From the NCBI GenBank assembly GCA_900547225.1, contig URFW01000002.1, forward strand, positions 148,573-212,572: 64,000 bases of DNA, in the 5' to 3' direction. The position numbers were made by a program, and so were the translations under genes. Source of the stretch: an uncultured Mycoplasmatota bacterium (GTDB lineage: Bacteria; Bacillota_I; Bacilli_A; RF39; UBA660). Positions 1 through 8,434 of this stretch are shown piece by piece (within the stretch, counting starts at the first letter, position 1; every line of letters starts with the position of its first letter). The notes beneath the pieces were generated by a model. That model did not search any database. It was not told the origin of the DNA and saw only the letters and a program-made list of their open reading frames with translations.

Positions 1-156
1 AAGGGTGAAAATCAAAGAATTATATATCCTGCTGAAATGTTTTTGTTTCAAAATGGTTGGTACTGTGCAGCATTTTGTGAAATGAGACAAGATATTAGAC
101 ATTTTGAATTGAAAAGAATAATAAATTGTGAATTATTAGATGAAAAATATGAGTAG
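1..156 (+). CDS. C-terminal end of a WYL-domain protein (5' end outside window)
   Basis: The first 51 codons form an open frame that ends in TAG at 154-156. The peptide contains a NGWYCAAFCE strand followed by RHFELKRI, the usual end of a WYL ligand-sensing domain (aromatic strand, then a hydrophobic 'F.l.RI' strand). WYL domains are commonly attached to HTH transcription regulators, so this is probably the sensing end of a regulator; the DNA-binding part lies outside the window. Assignment is by motif resemblance only. Confidence 0.6.
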   Translation, partial: KGENQRIIYPAEMFLFQNGWYCAAFCEMRQDIRHFELKRIINCELLDEKYE

Positions 157-168
157 ACGAAATATTGC

Positions 169-200
169 CTCCTTTTAAGTTATAGTTAACTTAAAAGGAG
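169..200 (+). promoter_or_regulatory. Perfect 14-bp hairpin containing the ribosome binding site of the next gene
   Basis: CTCCTTTTAAGTTA at 169-182 is exactly complementary to TAACTTAAAAGGAG at 187-200, with a 4-nt loop. The right arm contains the Shine-Dalgarno sequence AAAAGGAG, 7 nt before the ATG at 208. No T-tract follows the stem, so it does not look like an intrinsic terminator. If transcribed, the fold would hide the RBS, which suggests translational control (inference). Confidence 0.6.
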
Positions 201-207
201 AATTATT

Positions 208-1482
208 ATGGAAAATAAAAAATTTATAAAACTGATATTAAATGATGAATATATTAATTGGATTAATATTTTTATTGAACAATATGGGGAATTTGACGAT
301 TGCTATTTTCTGCACAACGGTAGAGAATTTTTAAGCGAAAAAGACCTTATTTTTATTGGTTATATATCAACTTTGTTTGATCAAATTAATAAATATGGAT
401 TTAAAAATGGGATTACATTTAAAAATACATTTTGTTATTTGCTAAAATACAATGAAAAATTTTATGAAATTTTTGATAACGGAGATTGTTACTGTTGTAA
501 AATTGGTGAAAAAGATGATAATGTGCCAGTAATAGACTATAATCAATTCAAAAAATATTATCAAAAAAATATGCAAGTTAATTTTGATATTTTAAAAGAA
601 AGAGTTATTGATTCATTAGAATCTACTGATTTGAAATTTATTAGAAAAGAATTATCTAAATTAAGTGGTCCAACATTATTTAGTGGTGTTGGAGGCTCAA
701 GTGTGGTTAGTGAATTTGGAGCAAAGGTTATTAATGCTAAAAACGGTATAGTTTCAATAAATAGTGAGCCAAGAGACTTCTTATATCAAAATAATAAAGC
801 ATTTAAAAATGTTATATCATGTAGTTACAGCGGAAATAATTACGGAGTTGAATTATCTTTTGAAAATCAGTTAAAAAAATATCTATTATCCAACAACTCT
901 TTTAATGATAGTGATGTAACTTATTTAAAATATAATACTAATATTCCAAAAGAAAATAGTTTTATTTCTGTTGGTGCTACATTAATTCCGGTAAGCATAT
1001 TGATGGACTATTATTTAAATGGACAAAAAAATTTGATATTAGATTGTATAGAAGAATCATCATTTGAATTTGATTTAGAAAGTGATATATACGAAATATT
1101 TAGTGGTTACGATACAAGTGTGGCATCAAAATATTTAGAATCAACTATGGTTGAATCCGGAATTGGAATACCAATAGTTCATGATAAATATTCTTATTGT
1201 CACGGTAGGAGTACACTTGCTATTAATTATAATAATGTAGCTATTTATTATAATAGAAATACTGAATTTGACAGAATCATGCTAGAAGAATTGAAAAAAT
1301 ATTATAGTAGAATTATCACTATTGATTCCAAATTTGAAGACCAAATATTAGATGATTATCAAATGCTTGTGCAAAGTATGTATCTAACAAAGTATATTTC
1401 TTATAAAAAAGAAAAAGATTTATCCAAAGTAGAATATTCACCAATAACAAAAAAATTGTATAAATATAATGGTCAAATTTAA
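208..1482 (+). CDS. SIS-domain-like protein of unknown function
   Basis: 424 aa. The N-terminal ~140 residues resemble nothing I recognise. From ~150 the protein looks like a SIS (sugar isomerase) fold: a Gly/Ser-rich phosphate loop (SGVGGSSVVSEFGAK), then VISCSYSGNNYG, matching the 'hxhSxSGxT' strand-loop of SIS proteins. A later segment, LESTMVESGIGIP followed by YSYCHGR, resembles the helix-Glu and 'HG' region of GlmS-type isomerase domains. No signal peptide or membrane segment. The ATG at 208 has a strong AAAAGGAG RBS, but that site is locked in a perfect inverted repeat. It follows a WYL-domain protein by 51 bp, so the two may be functionally linked. Substrate unknown; the SIS call is from motifs alone. 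Confidence 0.5.
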   Translation: MENKKFIKLILNDEYINWINIFIEQYGEFDDCYFLHNGREFLSEKDLIFIGYISTLFDQINKYGFKNGITFKNTFCYLLKYNEKFYEIFDNGDCYCCKIGEKDDNVPVIDYNQFKKYYQKNMQVNFDILKERVIDSLESTDLKFIRKELSKLSGPTLFSGVGGSSVVSEFGAKVINAKNGIVSINSEPRDFLYQNNKAFKNVISCSYSGNNYGVELSFENQLKKYLLSNNSFNDSDVTYLKYNTNIPKENSFISVGATLIPVSILMDYYLNGQKNLILDCIEESSFEFDLESDIYEIFSGYDTSVASKYLESTMVESGIGIPIVHDKYSYCHGRSTLAINYNNVAIYYNRNTEFDRIMLEELKKYYSRIITIDSKFEDQILDDYQMLVQSMYLTKYISYKKEKDLSKVEYSPITKKLYKYNGQI

Positions 1483-1642
1483 TTATGATAATTTTTCTTA
1501 AAAAAATATAATTTCATATTCTAGATATTTTAAAAGAAATTTTCGTTGGTTATAATTTATTTATATTTTTTATGTATTAAAGGTTTAAAAATTTTAATAG
1601 AATTTAAAATGTTAAAAAATATTATGTTTTTTTTGTAATGGA

Positions 1643-1671
1643 TTTAAATAAGAAAAAAAATGTGTTATAAT
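1643..1671 (+). promoter_or_regulatory. Promoter of prfB (TTTAAA, 17 bp, extended -10 TGTTATAAT)
   Basis: TTTAAA at 1643-1648 and TATAAT at 1666-1671 are separated by 17 bp, with TG at 1663-1664 giving an extended -10. The predicted transcription start is near 1678, so the leader before the ATG at 1688 would be only about 10 nt, holding just the GGTGAT Shine-Dalgarno sequence. Confidence 0.6.
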
Positions 1672-1687
1672 TACAATAGGTGATTAT

Positions 1688-2804
1688 ATGGAGATTACAA
1701 ATAAAGATATAGAAATATTAAATAGAAAGTTTAATCAAATATGGAGGTCTCTTTGAGGTAGAAGAAAAACAAAAAGAGATAAAAAAACTAAATGAAAAAT
1801 TATCAGAACCAAATATTTGGGATGATAGTAAGAATGCAGAAAAACTAACTAAAAAAATGAGTGAATTAAATGAGATTATTAATCCTATTATTAAGTTGAA
1901 AGAAAATATAGATACTTTAAATCAGTTTAAAGAGTTTGATGAAAATACCTTAGATTCTGCTTTAAAAAAAGAATTTGAAAAATTATATGAAAATTCTACT
2001 ATAGAGTTAGAAAAGCAAGAAACTCTTACATATTTATCTGGAAAATTTGATAATAATGCCGCCATTTTTGAAATACACGCCGGGGCAGGTGGTACGGAAA
2101 GTTGTGATTGGGCAATGATGCTTTCTAGAATGTACACAAAATATTTTGATAAAAAAAATTATTCATATGAAGTAATAGATGAGCAAGAAGGCGAAGAGGC
2201 CGGAATAAAAAGTATTGTGTACATTGTAAAAGGAGCATATGCTTACGGGTATTTAAAAAACGAAAAAGGGGTTCATAGGCTAGTTAGATTATCTCCGTTC
2301 GACTCAAATAACAGGCGTCATACTTCTTTTGCAGCAGTTGATGTTATACCAGAATTTGACGACGATATAGATATAGAAATAAAAGATTCCGACGTTAGAA
2401 TAGACGTATATAGAAGTAGTGGGGCCGGGGGACAAGGAGTAAATACAACTGATTCTGCTGTTAGGGTAACTCATATACCAACTGGAATAGTAGTTACTTG
2501 TCAAAACGAACGAAGTCAGATAAAAAATAAAGAAACAGCACTTAAAGTTTTAAAAAGTAAGCTTTATCAAATAGAACTAAAAATGAGAAAAGAAAAAATA
2601 GATTCTATGAAAAGTGACCATAGTGGAATAGAATTTGGATCACAAATAAGAAGTTATGTACTTCATCCATACTCAATGATAAAAGACCATAGAACAGGTT
2701 ATGAAACATCTAATGTTAATAAAGTTTTAGATGGTAATTTAGACGGATTTATAGAAAGTAATTTAAAAGGAGAAAAAATAAATGAGACTAATAAGAAAAA
2801 TTAG
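1688..2804 (+). CDS. prfB: Peptide chain release factor 2 (programmed +1 frameshift)
   Basis: RF2 recognises UGA/UAA and triggers peptide release. Translation starts at ATG 1688 (GGTGAT RBS); 22 codons lead to CTT TGA at 1751-1756, preceded by an internal Shine-Dalgarno-like GGAGG, the classic autoregulatory +1 slip site. Skipping one base continues at GAG 1755 in the frame that ends at 2804, giving about 371 aa, the normal RF2 size. The SPF anticodon-mimic motif (RLSPFDS) specifies RF2, and SGAGGQGVN carries the catalytic GGQ. Calling the gene from the downstream ATG at 1857 would lose the N-terminal helices. It overlaps the following yitT by 23 bp. The frameshift shows that TGA is a true stop in this organism. 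Confidence 0.96.
1744..1757 (+). promoter_or_regulatory. RF2 programmed frameshift site
   Basis: The order is GGAGG (Shine-Dalgarno-like), TCT spacer, CTT, then TGA followed by G. The slippery CTT-T lets peptidyl-tRNA-Leu move +1 when the in-frame TGA is read slowly because RF2 is scarce. The arrangement matches the conserved prfB signal of most bacteria. Confidence 0.93.
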
Positions 2805-3687
2805 AAGTAAAAAAGATTCTAAAGTATTAGCGATGATAGAAAAGGCAAACCTCTTTAAAAGATATGTATTTCTAATTATTGGTACCGCAATTTATGCAGC
2901 AGCATATAATTTATTCTTCTTTAAGAATAACATAGTATTTGGTGGTGCAAGTGGTATATCAATAATTACCCAAAAGATAATAGATCCTTATGTTATGATA
3001 CTTATCTTAAACGTCTTTTTCCTAATTTTAAGTTTGTTATTATTAGGAAAAAGAAAAACTCTAGATTCAGTTGTAGGTTCAGTCTTATTTCCACTATTTG
3101 TTAAATTTACGGCAAATATAGGAGATTATATTCATATTTCAAACGATAATTTACTTTTAATATCAATAGTAGGCGGTGTGTGTGTAGGTACTGCATCTGG
3201 TATTATATTTAAAAGTGGATTTACAATTGGTGGAACTGATATATTAAATCAAATAGTAGCAAGATATTTTAAAGTTTCAATTGGAACTTCTATGCTAATG
3301 ACTGATGGACTTATTGTTTTAGCAGGTGGCTTCTTCTTCGGATGGACAAGAGTGCTTTATGCATTAATAGTATTATATTTAATTAATATTATGGTTGATA
3401 AAGTAGTAATTGGAATATCTAATAATAAAGCTGTTTATATTACAACAAATGAAGATGACTTAGTCTGTGATTATTTATTAAACGAATTAAATTTAGGTAT
3501 AACGTTAATTGAAACAAGAGGTGGTTATACAAATAAAAAAGATCAATTAATAATGTGTGTTGTTCCAACTGGTGATTACTTTGAGTTAAAAAGTGGAGTA
3601 ACACAAATTGATCCAAAAGCAGTAATATTAGTAACAGATGCATATCAAACATCTGGTATATACACGGGTAATACAAGTATTATCTAA
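2782..3687 (+). CDS. YitT family membrane protein (DUF161 + DUF2179), YvjA-like
   Basis: 301 aa. About five to six hydrophobic helices occupy residues 28-215, with the YitT signature loops FGGASGISI and SGFTIGGTDIL. The soluble C-terminal part (216-301: VYITTN..., LIETRGGYT..., ITDAYQTSG-like end) is the DUF2179 domain. The family is widespread in Firmicutes with unclear transport or regulatory roles. The ATG at 2782 has an AAAAGGAG RBS inside the end of prfB, so the two are translationally coupled. In B. subtilis the YitT paralogue yvjA sits at the same place between prfB and ftsE, supporting orthology. Confidence 0.88.
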   Translation: MRLIRKIRSKKDSKVLAMIEKANLFKRYVFLIIGTAIYAAAYNLFFFKNNIVFGGASGISIITQKIIDPYVMILILNVFFLILSLLLLGKRKTLDSVVGSVLFPLFVKFTANIGDYIHISNDNLLLISIVGGVCVGTASGIIFKSGFTIGGTDILNQIVARYFKVSIGTSMLMTDGLIVLAGGFFFGWTRVLYALIVLYLINIMVDKVVIGISNNKAVYITTNEDDLVCDYLLNELNLGITLIETRGGYTNKKDQLIMCVVPTGDYFELKSGVTQIDPKAVILVTDAYQTSGIYTGNTSII

Positions 3688-3718
3688 TAAAAAAAGAATT
3701 AAAGGAAGGTGCAGTAAT

Positions 3719-4417
3719 ATGGAATTTATTAAATTTAGAAATGTTGAAAAAACATACAAAAATGGTGTAAACGCTGTGTATGATATGAACCTTGATATAA
3801 AAAAAGGTGAGTTCGTATTTGTAATAGGGGCATCAGGTTCAGGTAAATCTACCCTTATAAAAATGTTATATCGTGAAGAAAGACCAACTAATGGAGAAAT
3901 TTATGTTGGTGGTATAAACGTTGCAAAAGTAAAAAATAATAAGGTTTATAAATTAAGAAGAAAAATTGGAATAGTGTTTCAAGATTATAAATTATTGCCA
4001 AAACTAACCGTATATGAAAACGTAGCTTTTGCACTTGAAATATATGGTCTTCCAACTAATGAGGTAAAAAGAAAAGTATTAAAGGCTCTTGATTTAGTTG
4101 GTTTAAAATCAAAAACCAAGAGTTATCCAAACCAATTGTCAGGAGGAGAACAACAACGTGTTGCAATAGCGCGTGCAATAGTTAACTCTCCAAAACTTTT
4201 GATTTGTGATGAACCAACAGGTAACCTAGATCCAGATACAAGTTTAGAAGTTATGAAAGTAATTGAGAAAATTAACGATTTAGGTACTACCGTTGTAATG
4301 GCTACTCATGATAGAGAAATGGTTAATAAGATGAAGAAAAGAGTCGTTTTATTAGACAATGGAAAACTTGTAAAAGATTATGAGAAAGGAAGTTATACTC
4401 ATTATGAAAGCAATTAG
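3719..4417 (+). CDS. ftsE: Cell division ATP-binding protein FtsE
   Basis: 232-aa ABC ATPase. Walker A GASGSGKST, Q-loop VFQDY, signature LSGGEQQRVA, Walker B LLICDEPTGNLD and switch His in ATHD are all intact. FtsE pairs with FtsX and drives conformational change that activates an extracellular cell-wall hydrolase during division or elongation. The start at 3719 is chosen because AAAGGAAGGTG lies at the right distance upstream; an in-frame upstream start at 3638 would lie within yitT and lacks a good RBS. It overlaps ftsX by 14 bp and the M23 hydrolase follows ftsX, as in firmicute FtsEX modules. Confidence 0.95.
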   Translation: MEFIKFRNVEKTYKNGVNAVYDMNLDIKKGEFVFVIGASGSGKSTLIKMLYREERPTNGEIYVGGINVAKVKNNKVYKLRRKIGIVFQDYKLLPKLTVYENVAFALEIYGLPTNEVKRKVLKALDLVGLKSKTKSYPNQLSGGEQQRVAIARAIVNSPKLLICDEPTGNLDPDTSLEVMKVIEKINDLGTTVVMATHDREMVNKMKKRVVLLDNGKLVKDYEKGSYTHYESN

Positions 4418-5303
4418 AATACTTGGAAGAAACATAAGGGATGGATTTAAAAGCGTAGGAAGAAACTTGAGCTTATCAATTGCATCTATCTCGTGTATTA
4501 CAATTACATTACTAATAGTAGGAATAGCGCTAATAGCATCATACAACGTAGAAAATATGACTAAATTAGTTAAAGAAGACTTTACGATAGTAACATTTAT
4601 CGATACAAGTGCAACAAATGAACAAATAGAAGATTTAAAGAAAAACATAGAATCATATAAAAACGTGGAATCTGTTGAACATCAAACTAAAACACAAATA
4701 GCAGATGAAATGAAAGATACTTCTGAATCGCTTTCTGCAATTATAGATAGTTGGTCAGATAATACTAATCCTTTATATGATACGTTACTAGTTAAAGTTA
4801 AAGATACTGAAAAAATATCAAAAACCGCAGAGCAAGTAAAAGAATTAGGATTAGTTAAAGATGTAAGATATGGACAAGGAATGGTAGAAAACCTTCTTAA
4901 AGTATTTAAAGTTTTAGAAAAAGCAATGATAATTGCAATGATAGCATTAGTTTTTGTAACCTTATTCTTAATTACTAACACAATTAAAATAACTATCTTC
5001 TCAAGAAAAAGAGAAATAGAAATAATGAGACTTGTTGGAGCATCTAACTTCTCAATTAAGCAACCATTTGTAATTGAAGGATTTTGTCTAGGATTTATAG
5101 GAGCATTAATACCTATTGCAGCAACTTTATATGGGTACTCAGCACTATATAAACATTTTAATGGACAATTATTCTCACCATTTGTTAAATTAGTTCCAGC
5201 AGAACCATTTATATACTGGGTATCATTAATATTGTTAGGATTAGGTGTTGTTGTTGGTATGTTTGGTAGTTATAGAGCAGTAAGGAAGTACTTAAAGATA
5301 TAA
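4404..5303 (+). CDS. ftsX: Cell division permease FtsX
   Basis: 299 aa. One transmembrane helix at ~20-45, an extracellular domain (~50-165) and three C-terminal helices at about 170-195, 220-245 and 265-290, the standard FtsX topology. The motif SRKREIEIMRLVGAS is typical of the FtsX/MacB cytoplasmic coupling helix. I prefer ATG 4404 (AGAAAGGAAG upstream) to the in-frame ATG at 4380. It overlaps ftsE, and its stop overlaps the ATG of the M23 peptidase (TAATG), so the three are probably translated together. Its extracellular domain should contact the coiled coil of that peptidase. Confidence 0.94.
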   Translation: MKAIRILGRNIRDGFKSVGRNLSLSIASISCITITLLIVGIALIASYNVENMTKLVKEDFTIVTFIDTSATNEQIEDLKKNIESYKNVESVEHQTKTQIADEMKDTSESLSAIIDSWSDNTNPLYDTLLVKVKDTEKISKTAEQVKELGLVKDVRYGQGMVENLLKVFKVLEKAMIIAMIALVFVTLFLITNTIKITIFSRKREIEIMRLVGASNFSIKQPFVIEGFCLGFIGALIPIAATLYGYSALYKHFNGQLFSPFVKLVPAEPFIYWVSLILLGLGVVVGMFGSYRAVRKYLKI

Positions 5304-6526
5304 TGAAGAAAATATTAAGATATAGTTTATTACTATTTATATTACTTTTAATACCAATTACAACAGTAAATGCAAAGGAAAAAACACTAGGGCAGTGGAA
5401 AACTGAACTAAATAAAATTCAAAAACAATTAGAAGATACAAATAATAAGAAAGCTCAAAACCAAAAAGACATAGATAATACCAATAGTAGAATTAATTCA
5501 ATTTATTCTCAAATGGAAAAAATTAATAGCGATATAGATAAGAAAACTAAAGAAAGTGAGCAACTAGAAAAAGACATAGATAAAAAGAATAACGAAACAA
5601 AAGATTTGATGCGTTATTATCAGGTTTCATCTTCTGGTTCATCAATGCTTGAATACATAATGGGTGCAGAAAGTTTGACGGATTTAATTTATCGTTTATC
5701 TATTACTGAACAAATTTCTAACTATAATAAAAAAGTAGTAGAAGAAATGAATAGTATGATTAAGGAAAATGATAAAATAAAAACCGAGTTAGCTAGTAAA
5801 AAAGATGAACTTGCTTCGCTACAATCTGAACTTAATACACAAGTAGCTAAGTTAAACGAGACTAAAGCAAGTTTAAATGATGAGGGACATTCTCAGGAAG
5901 AGTCTATCAAAGAGATGAAAAACACCATTAAATATCTTGAGGGATTAGGTTGTAAGGATAGCGAAACTCAAACATCTTGTTTAAATAGGAAATATTCTCA
6001 TAAAAATAATGGTTCATCAGGAGGAAGTGGCGGCAGTTATTTGCCTTCTGGAACAACTTTTTATAGACCAACGTCTTCTGGAAGAATATCAAGTGAATAT
6101 GGTTGGAGAACGTTATATGGAAAGCCTAATTTACATGCTGCAATTGATATTTCAACGCCTATTGGAACAACCGTTTATGCAGTAGCACCAGGCTATGTTG
6201 CAAAAACAATAAGAAGTAATAGCGGCGGCGGCAACCAAATAATAATTCACCATTTAATAAATGGCAGATATTATACATCTTATTATTGTCACTTATCAGC
6301 GTTTAATGTATCGGTTGGACAAATAGTTACTAAAGATACTGTAATAGGAAAATCAGGAAATACCGGTAATTCAACAGGACCGCACTTACATTTAGGATTA
6401 GCAAATGGTAGGTGGTATGCTGACTATTATTCATATTATGGAAACAATGGTTTTATAGGACACTCATTTAATCCAAGAAATGCTATAGTATTCCCATCAA
6501 AAGGACAGAGCTATTACAATAGATAA
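5303..6526 (+). CDS. Secreted coiled-coil M23 peptidoglycan hydrolase, FtsEX partner
   Basis: 407 aa. Signal peptide (hydrophobic 5-20, ending VNA|KE), then a long Lys/Glu/Asn-rich coiled coil (~30-200), a Gly/Ser linker (~235-250) and a LytM/M23 domain at ~260-400. The Zn ligands are visible: HAAID (HxxxD) and HLHLG (HxH). The architecture is that of EnvC/PcsB-type proteins, whose coiled coil is operated by FtsEX; CwlO plays this role in Bacillus with a different catalytic domain. The ATG overlaps the ftsX stop, strongly indicating one functional unit. An intrinsic terminator follows directly. Confidence 0.9.
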   Translation: MKKILRYSLLLFILLLIPITTVNAKEKTLGQWKTELNKIQKQLEDTNNKKAQNQKDIDNTNSRINSIYSQMEKINSDIDKKTKESEQLEKDIDKKNNETKDLMRYYQVSSSGSSMLEYIMGAESLTDLIYRLSITEQISNYNKKVVEEMNSMIKENDKIKTELASKKDELASLQSELNTQVAKLNETKASLNDEGHSQEESIKEMKNTIKYLEGLGCKDSETQTSCLNRKYSHKNNGSSGGSGGSYLPSGTTFYRPTSSGRISSEYGWRTLYGKPNLHAAIDISTPIGTTVYAVAPGYVAKTIRSNSGGGNQIIIHHLINGRYYTSYYCHLSAFNVSVGQIVTKDTVIGKSGNTGNSTGPHLHLGLANGRWYADYYSYYGNNGFIGHSFNPRNAIVFPSKGQSYYNR

Positions 6527-6534
6527 AAAAGTCT

Positions 6535-6566
6535 AAAAAAGTCAAGTTTTTAAACTTGACTTTTTT
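6535..6566 (+). terminator. Terminator after the ftsEX operon
   Basis: AAAAAAGTCAAGTTT pairs with AAACTTGACTTTTTT across a 2-nt centre. It is a perfect 15-bp stem ending in a T-run. Confidence 0.85.
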
Positions 6567-6588
6567 AATGTTTACGTCAAGAAAAATA

Positions 6589-6625
6589 TTGATTTTTGTC
6601 GAATTTTTCGGTATATTTTTATAGT
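6589..6625 (+). promoter_or_regulatory. Promoter of the tasA/sipW operon with a perfect Spo0A box
   Basis: TTGATT at 6589-6594 and TATATT at 6612-6617 form a 17-bp-spaced sigma-A-type promoter. The sequence TTTTTGTCGAA contains a perfect 0A-box core TGTCGAA at 6597-6603. A second reading puts TATAGT (6620-6625) as the -10, with the 0A box itself exactly in the -35 position 17 bp upstream, the layout of Spo0A-activated promoters such as spoIIG. Direct control by the spo0A product encoded at 57874 is inferred. Confidence 0.6.
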
Positions 6626-6711
6626 AGGATAGCCGGGTCTAAGTAGTTTAGTGGTTATCTAAAAGAAGCATTAAATGTCTTCAATATTTCATACAAAAGG
6701 AGGTGAATAAC

Positions 6712-7242
6712 GTGAATCAAAAGAAAAAGAAAGGATTAATAGCTTTAGTAATACTACTTGTAGTAGCTATTGGTGTTGGTTTTGCAGCATCACAAGACGC
6801 AGTAAATATTACTGGTACTGCAAGCGCTGTTGCAACAGATTTTGATATTCAGTTTAAAACAGATGCTACTATAACAACCGAAAAGAGCGCTGGTGCTACA
6901 ATAGTTGCTTCAGGTGCTTATGGTACTGATGGAAATGCTGATGCTACAATGACTGTTTCTGGATTAAAGAACGCTAATGATTATGCAGAAGCAACTTATA
7001 CTATCATAAACAAAAGTACTGATGTAAACGCTGACATTACAGCAAAAGTATCATCTGCTATTGAAGATGCAGATCATTATAATGTTGAAGTAACAGGTGG
7101 TGCAAATGGTGTTGCTCCAGGTGCAACAACTACTGTAACAGTTAAAGTTACACTAAAAAAAGCTTTTGCTGATGATACAGCTGCACAGGCACCAAAATCA
7201 TTCAAAATTACAGCAACTGGTGTAGCAGCTGAAGAAAAATAA
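6712..7242 (+). CDS. TasA/CalY-like secreted matrix fibre protein
   Basis: 176 aa. The start is GTG 6712, which has AAGGAGG 8 nt upstream; the GTG at 6703 overlaps that site and is unlikely. N-terminal KKKK, a hydrophobic stretch (residues ~8-24), then AASQDAVNITGTASAV, the pattern of a SipW-type signal peptide with mature protein after it. The mature part is Ala/Thr/Asp-rich with predicted beta strands, like camelysin/TasA fibre subunits, but is shorter than B. subtilis TasA (261 aa). It is first in an operon with a SipW-type peptidase, a DUF5305-like protein and a large surface protein that shares its N-terminal motif. Fibre formation is inferred from context. Confidence 0.72.
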   Translation: MNQKKKKGLIALVILLVVAIGVGFAASQDAVNITGTASAVATDFDIQFKTDATITTEKSAGATIVASGAYGTDGNADATMTVSGLKNANDYAEATYTIINKSTDVNADITAKVSSAIEDADHYNVEVTGGANGVAPGATTTVTVKVTLKKAFADDTAAQAPKSFKITATGVAAEEK

Positions 7243-7277
7243 TATTTGGCAGAAATTAGTTAAGGAGGAGGTATATT

Positions 7278-8403
7278 ATGGCTAAAAGAAGAGATTCGGC
7301 TTATATATACTTTGCATTTGTAATAGTATTTCTTCTCCTTAATCTTCTTGTGCTAAATATTAGTGCAAAATTACAATTGTTACCCATATTTATAATTATA
7401 TTTTTGTTAAGTTTTATCTTCTTTAAATTTAGAAAAGACAAAACTTATGCAAGAATTCAGGTAACTATTACAATGTTACTTATAGGAATTGTGCAAATAG
7501 TTTTATATCTTTTAACCGGCTTTTTAGAGGGCTTTTCTAAGAATGCTATTAGTATGAGTTTTAACCGTTTTTTAACCGTTATTTTACCTATTATATTAAT
7601 ATTAGTAGTTATTGAATTGTTAAGATATATGATATCAGTAAAATTCGAAAAAAACAATTTAATAAGAATACTTAGTATTACTATGTTTGTACTATTTGAT
7701 GTGACTTTATTTGGCTCAAACGTGAATTTTAATAGTTTGGATTCTGTATTAGAATTTTTAGGAATAACGTTTTTTCCTAGTCTGGTAAGTAATATTGTGT
7801 TTGATGATATGGTAGTTAAATATGGATATAAACCAATACTTGTTTATAGATTATTAACAACGTTATGTTATTACATGTTGCCTATCGTTCCTAATATGTA
7901 TATTTTATTTAGGGCAATTGCAAGAATTGTGATTCCGCTTATTTTTTACTTCATATTATCTTATATGTATGATAGGGTAACGTTTCAAGAAGCATTAAAG
8001 GTAAAGCCTAAAATAAGTATTTCATCAATAATTATACTTATATTAGTAATTATTATGGCAGGTTTAATATCTTGCGAATTTAGATATGGTATTTTAACAA
8101 TTGGAAGTGGTTCTATGACTGGAACTTTAAACAAAGGAGATATTGCTTTTTTTCGAAAAATTTAATGGTCAGGAGTTAGAAATAGGTGACATTATTATAT
8201 TTAAACGAGGCAAAAGAAATATAGTCCATAGAATCACACAAGTTGGCTTATTCAATGATGAATACGTTTATATAACAAAAGGAGATAAAAATAAAGTAGA
8301 AGATAATGGGTATGTTTATCAAAAGGATATTCAAGGGATAGTTCACTATAGGATAAAATATATCGGATACCCATCTATATGGATAAGAAATTTATTTAAT
8401 TAA
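7278..8403 (+). CDS. sipW: SipW-like signal peptidase I with N-terminal multi-TM domain; frameshifted
   Basis: Two overlapping frames encode one S26 peptidase. Frame one (7278-8165) has about seven or eight hydrophobic helices over residues 8-265, then GSGSM with the catalytic Ser (~279), and stops just after GDIAFF. The second half (box C/D-like GDIIIFKRG, then NIVHRI with His in place of the usual Lys, and TKGDKNKVED) lies in the +1 frame, ending at 8403. His instead of Lys marks the ER/SipW type. The break falls at a T7 run (8147-8153); with six T the protein would read through as ...AFFEKFNG... for 374 aa. It could be a sequencing error, a phase-variable tract or programmed slippage. The RBS is AAGGAGGAGG. 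SipW enzymes process TasA-type preproteins, here encoded on both sides. Confidence 0.8.
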
Positions 8404-8434
8404 TGTAATTAAAATTTAAAAAGGAGGTAAAGTT

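Noticed and set aside
6625..6700. tRNA-like or c-di-GMP riboswitch-like leader (AGCCGGGTCTAAGTAGTTTAG)
   Set aside because: No T-arm GGTTC and no acceptor pairing for a tRNA; the GEMM core sequences are absent. Only a small hairpin (GAAG/CTTC) remains.
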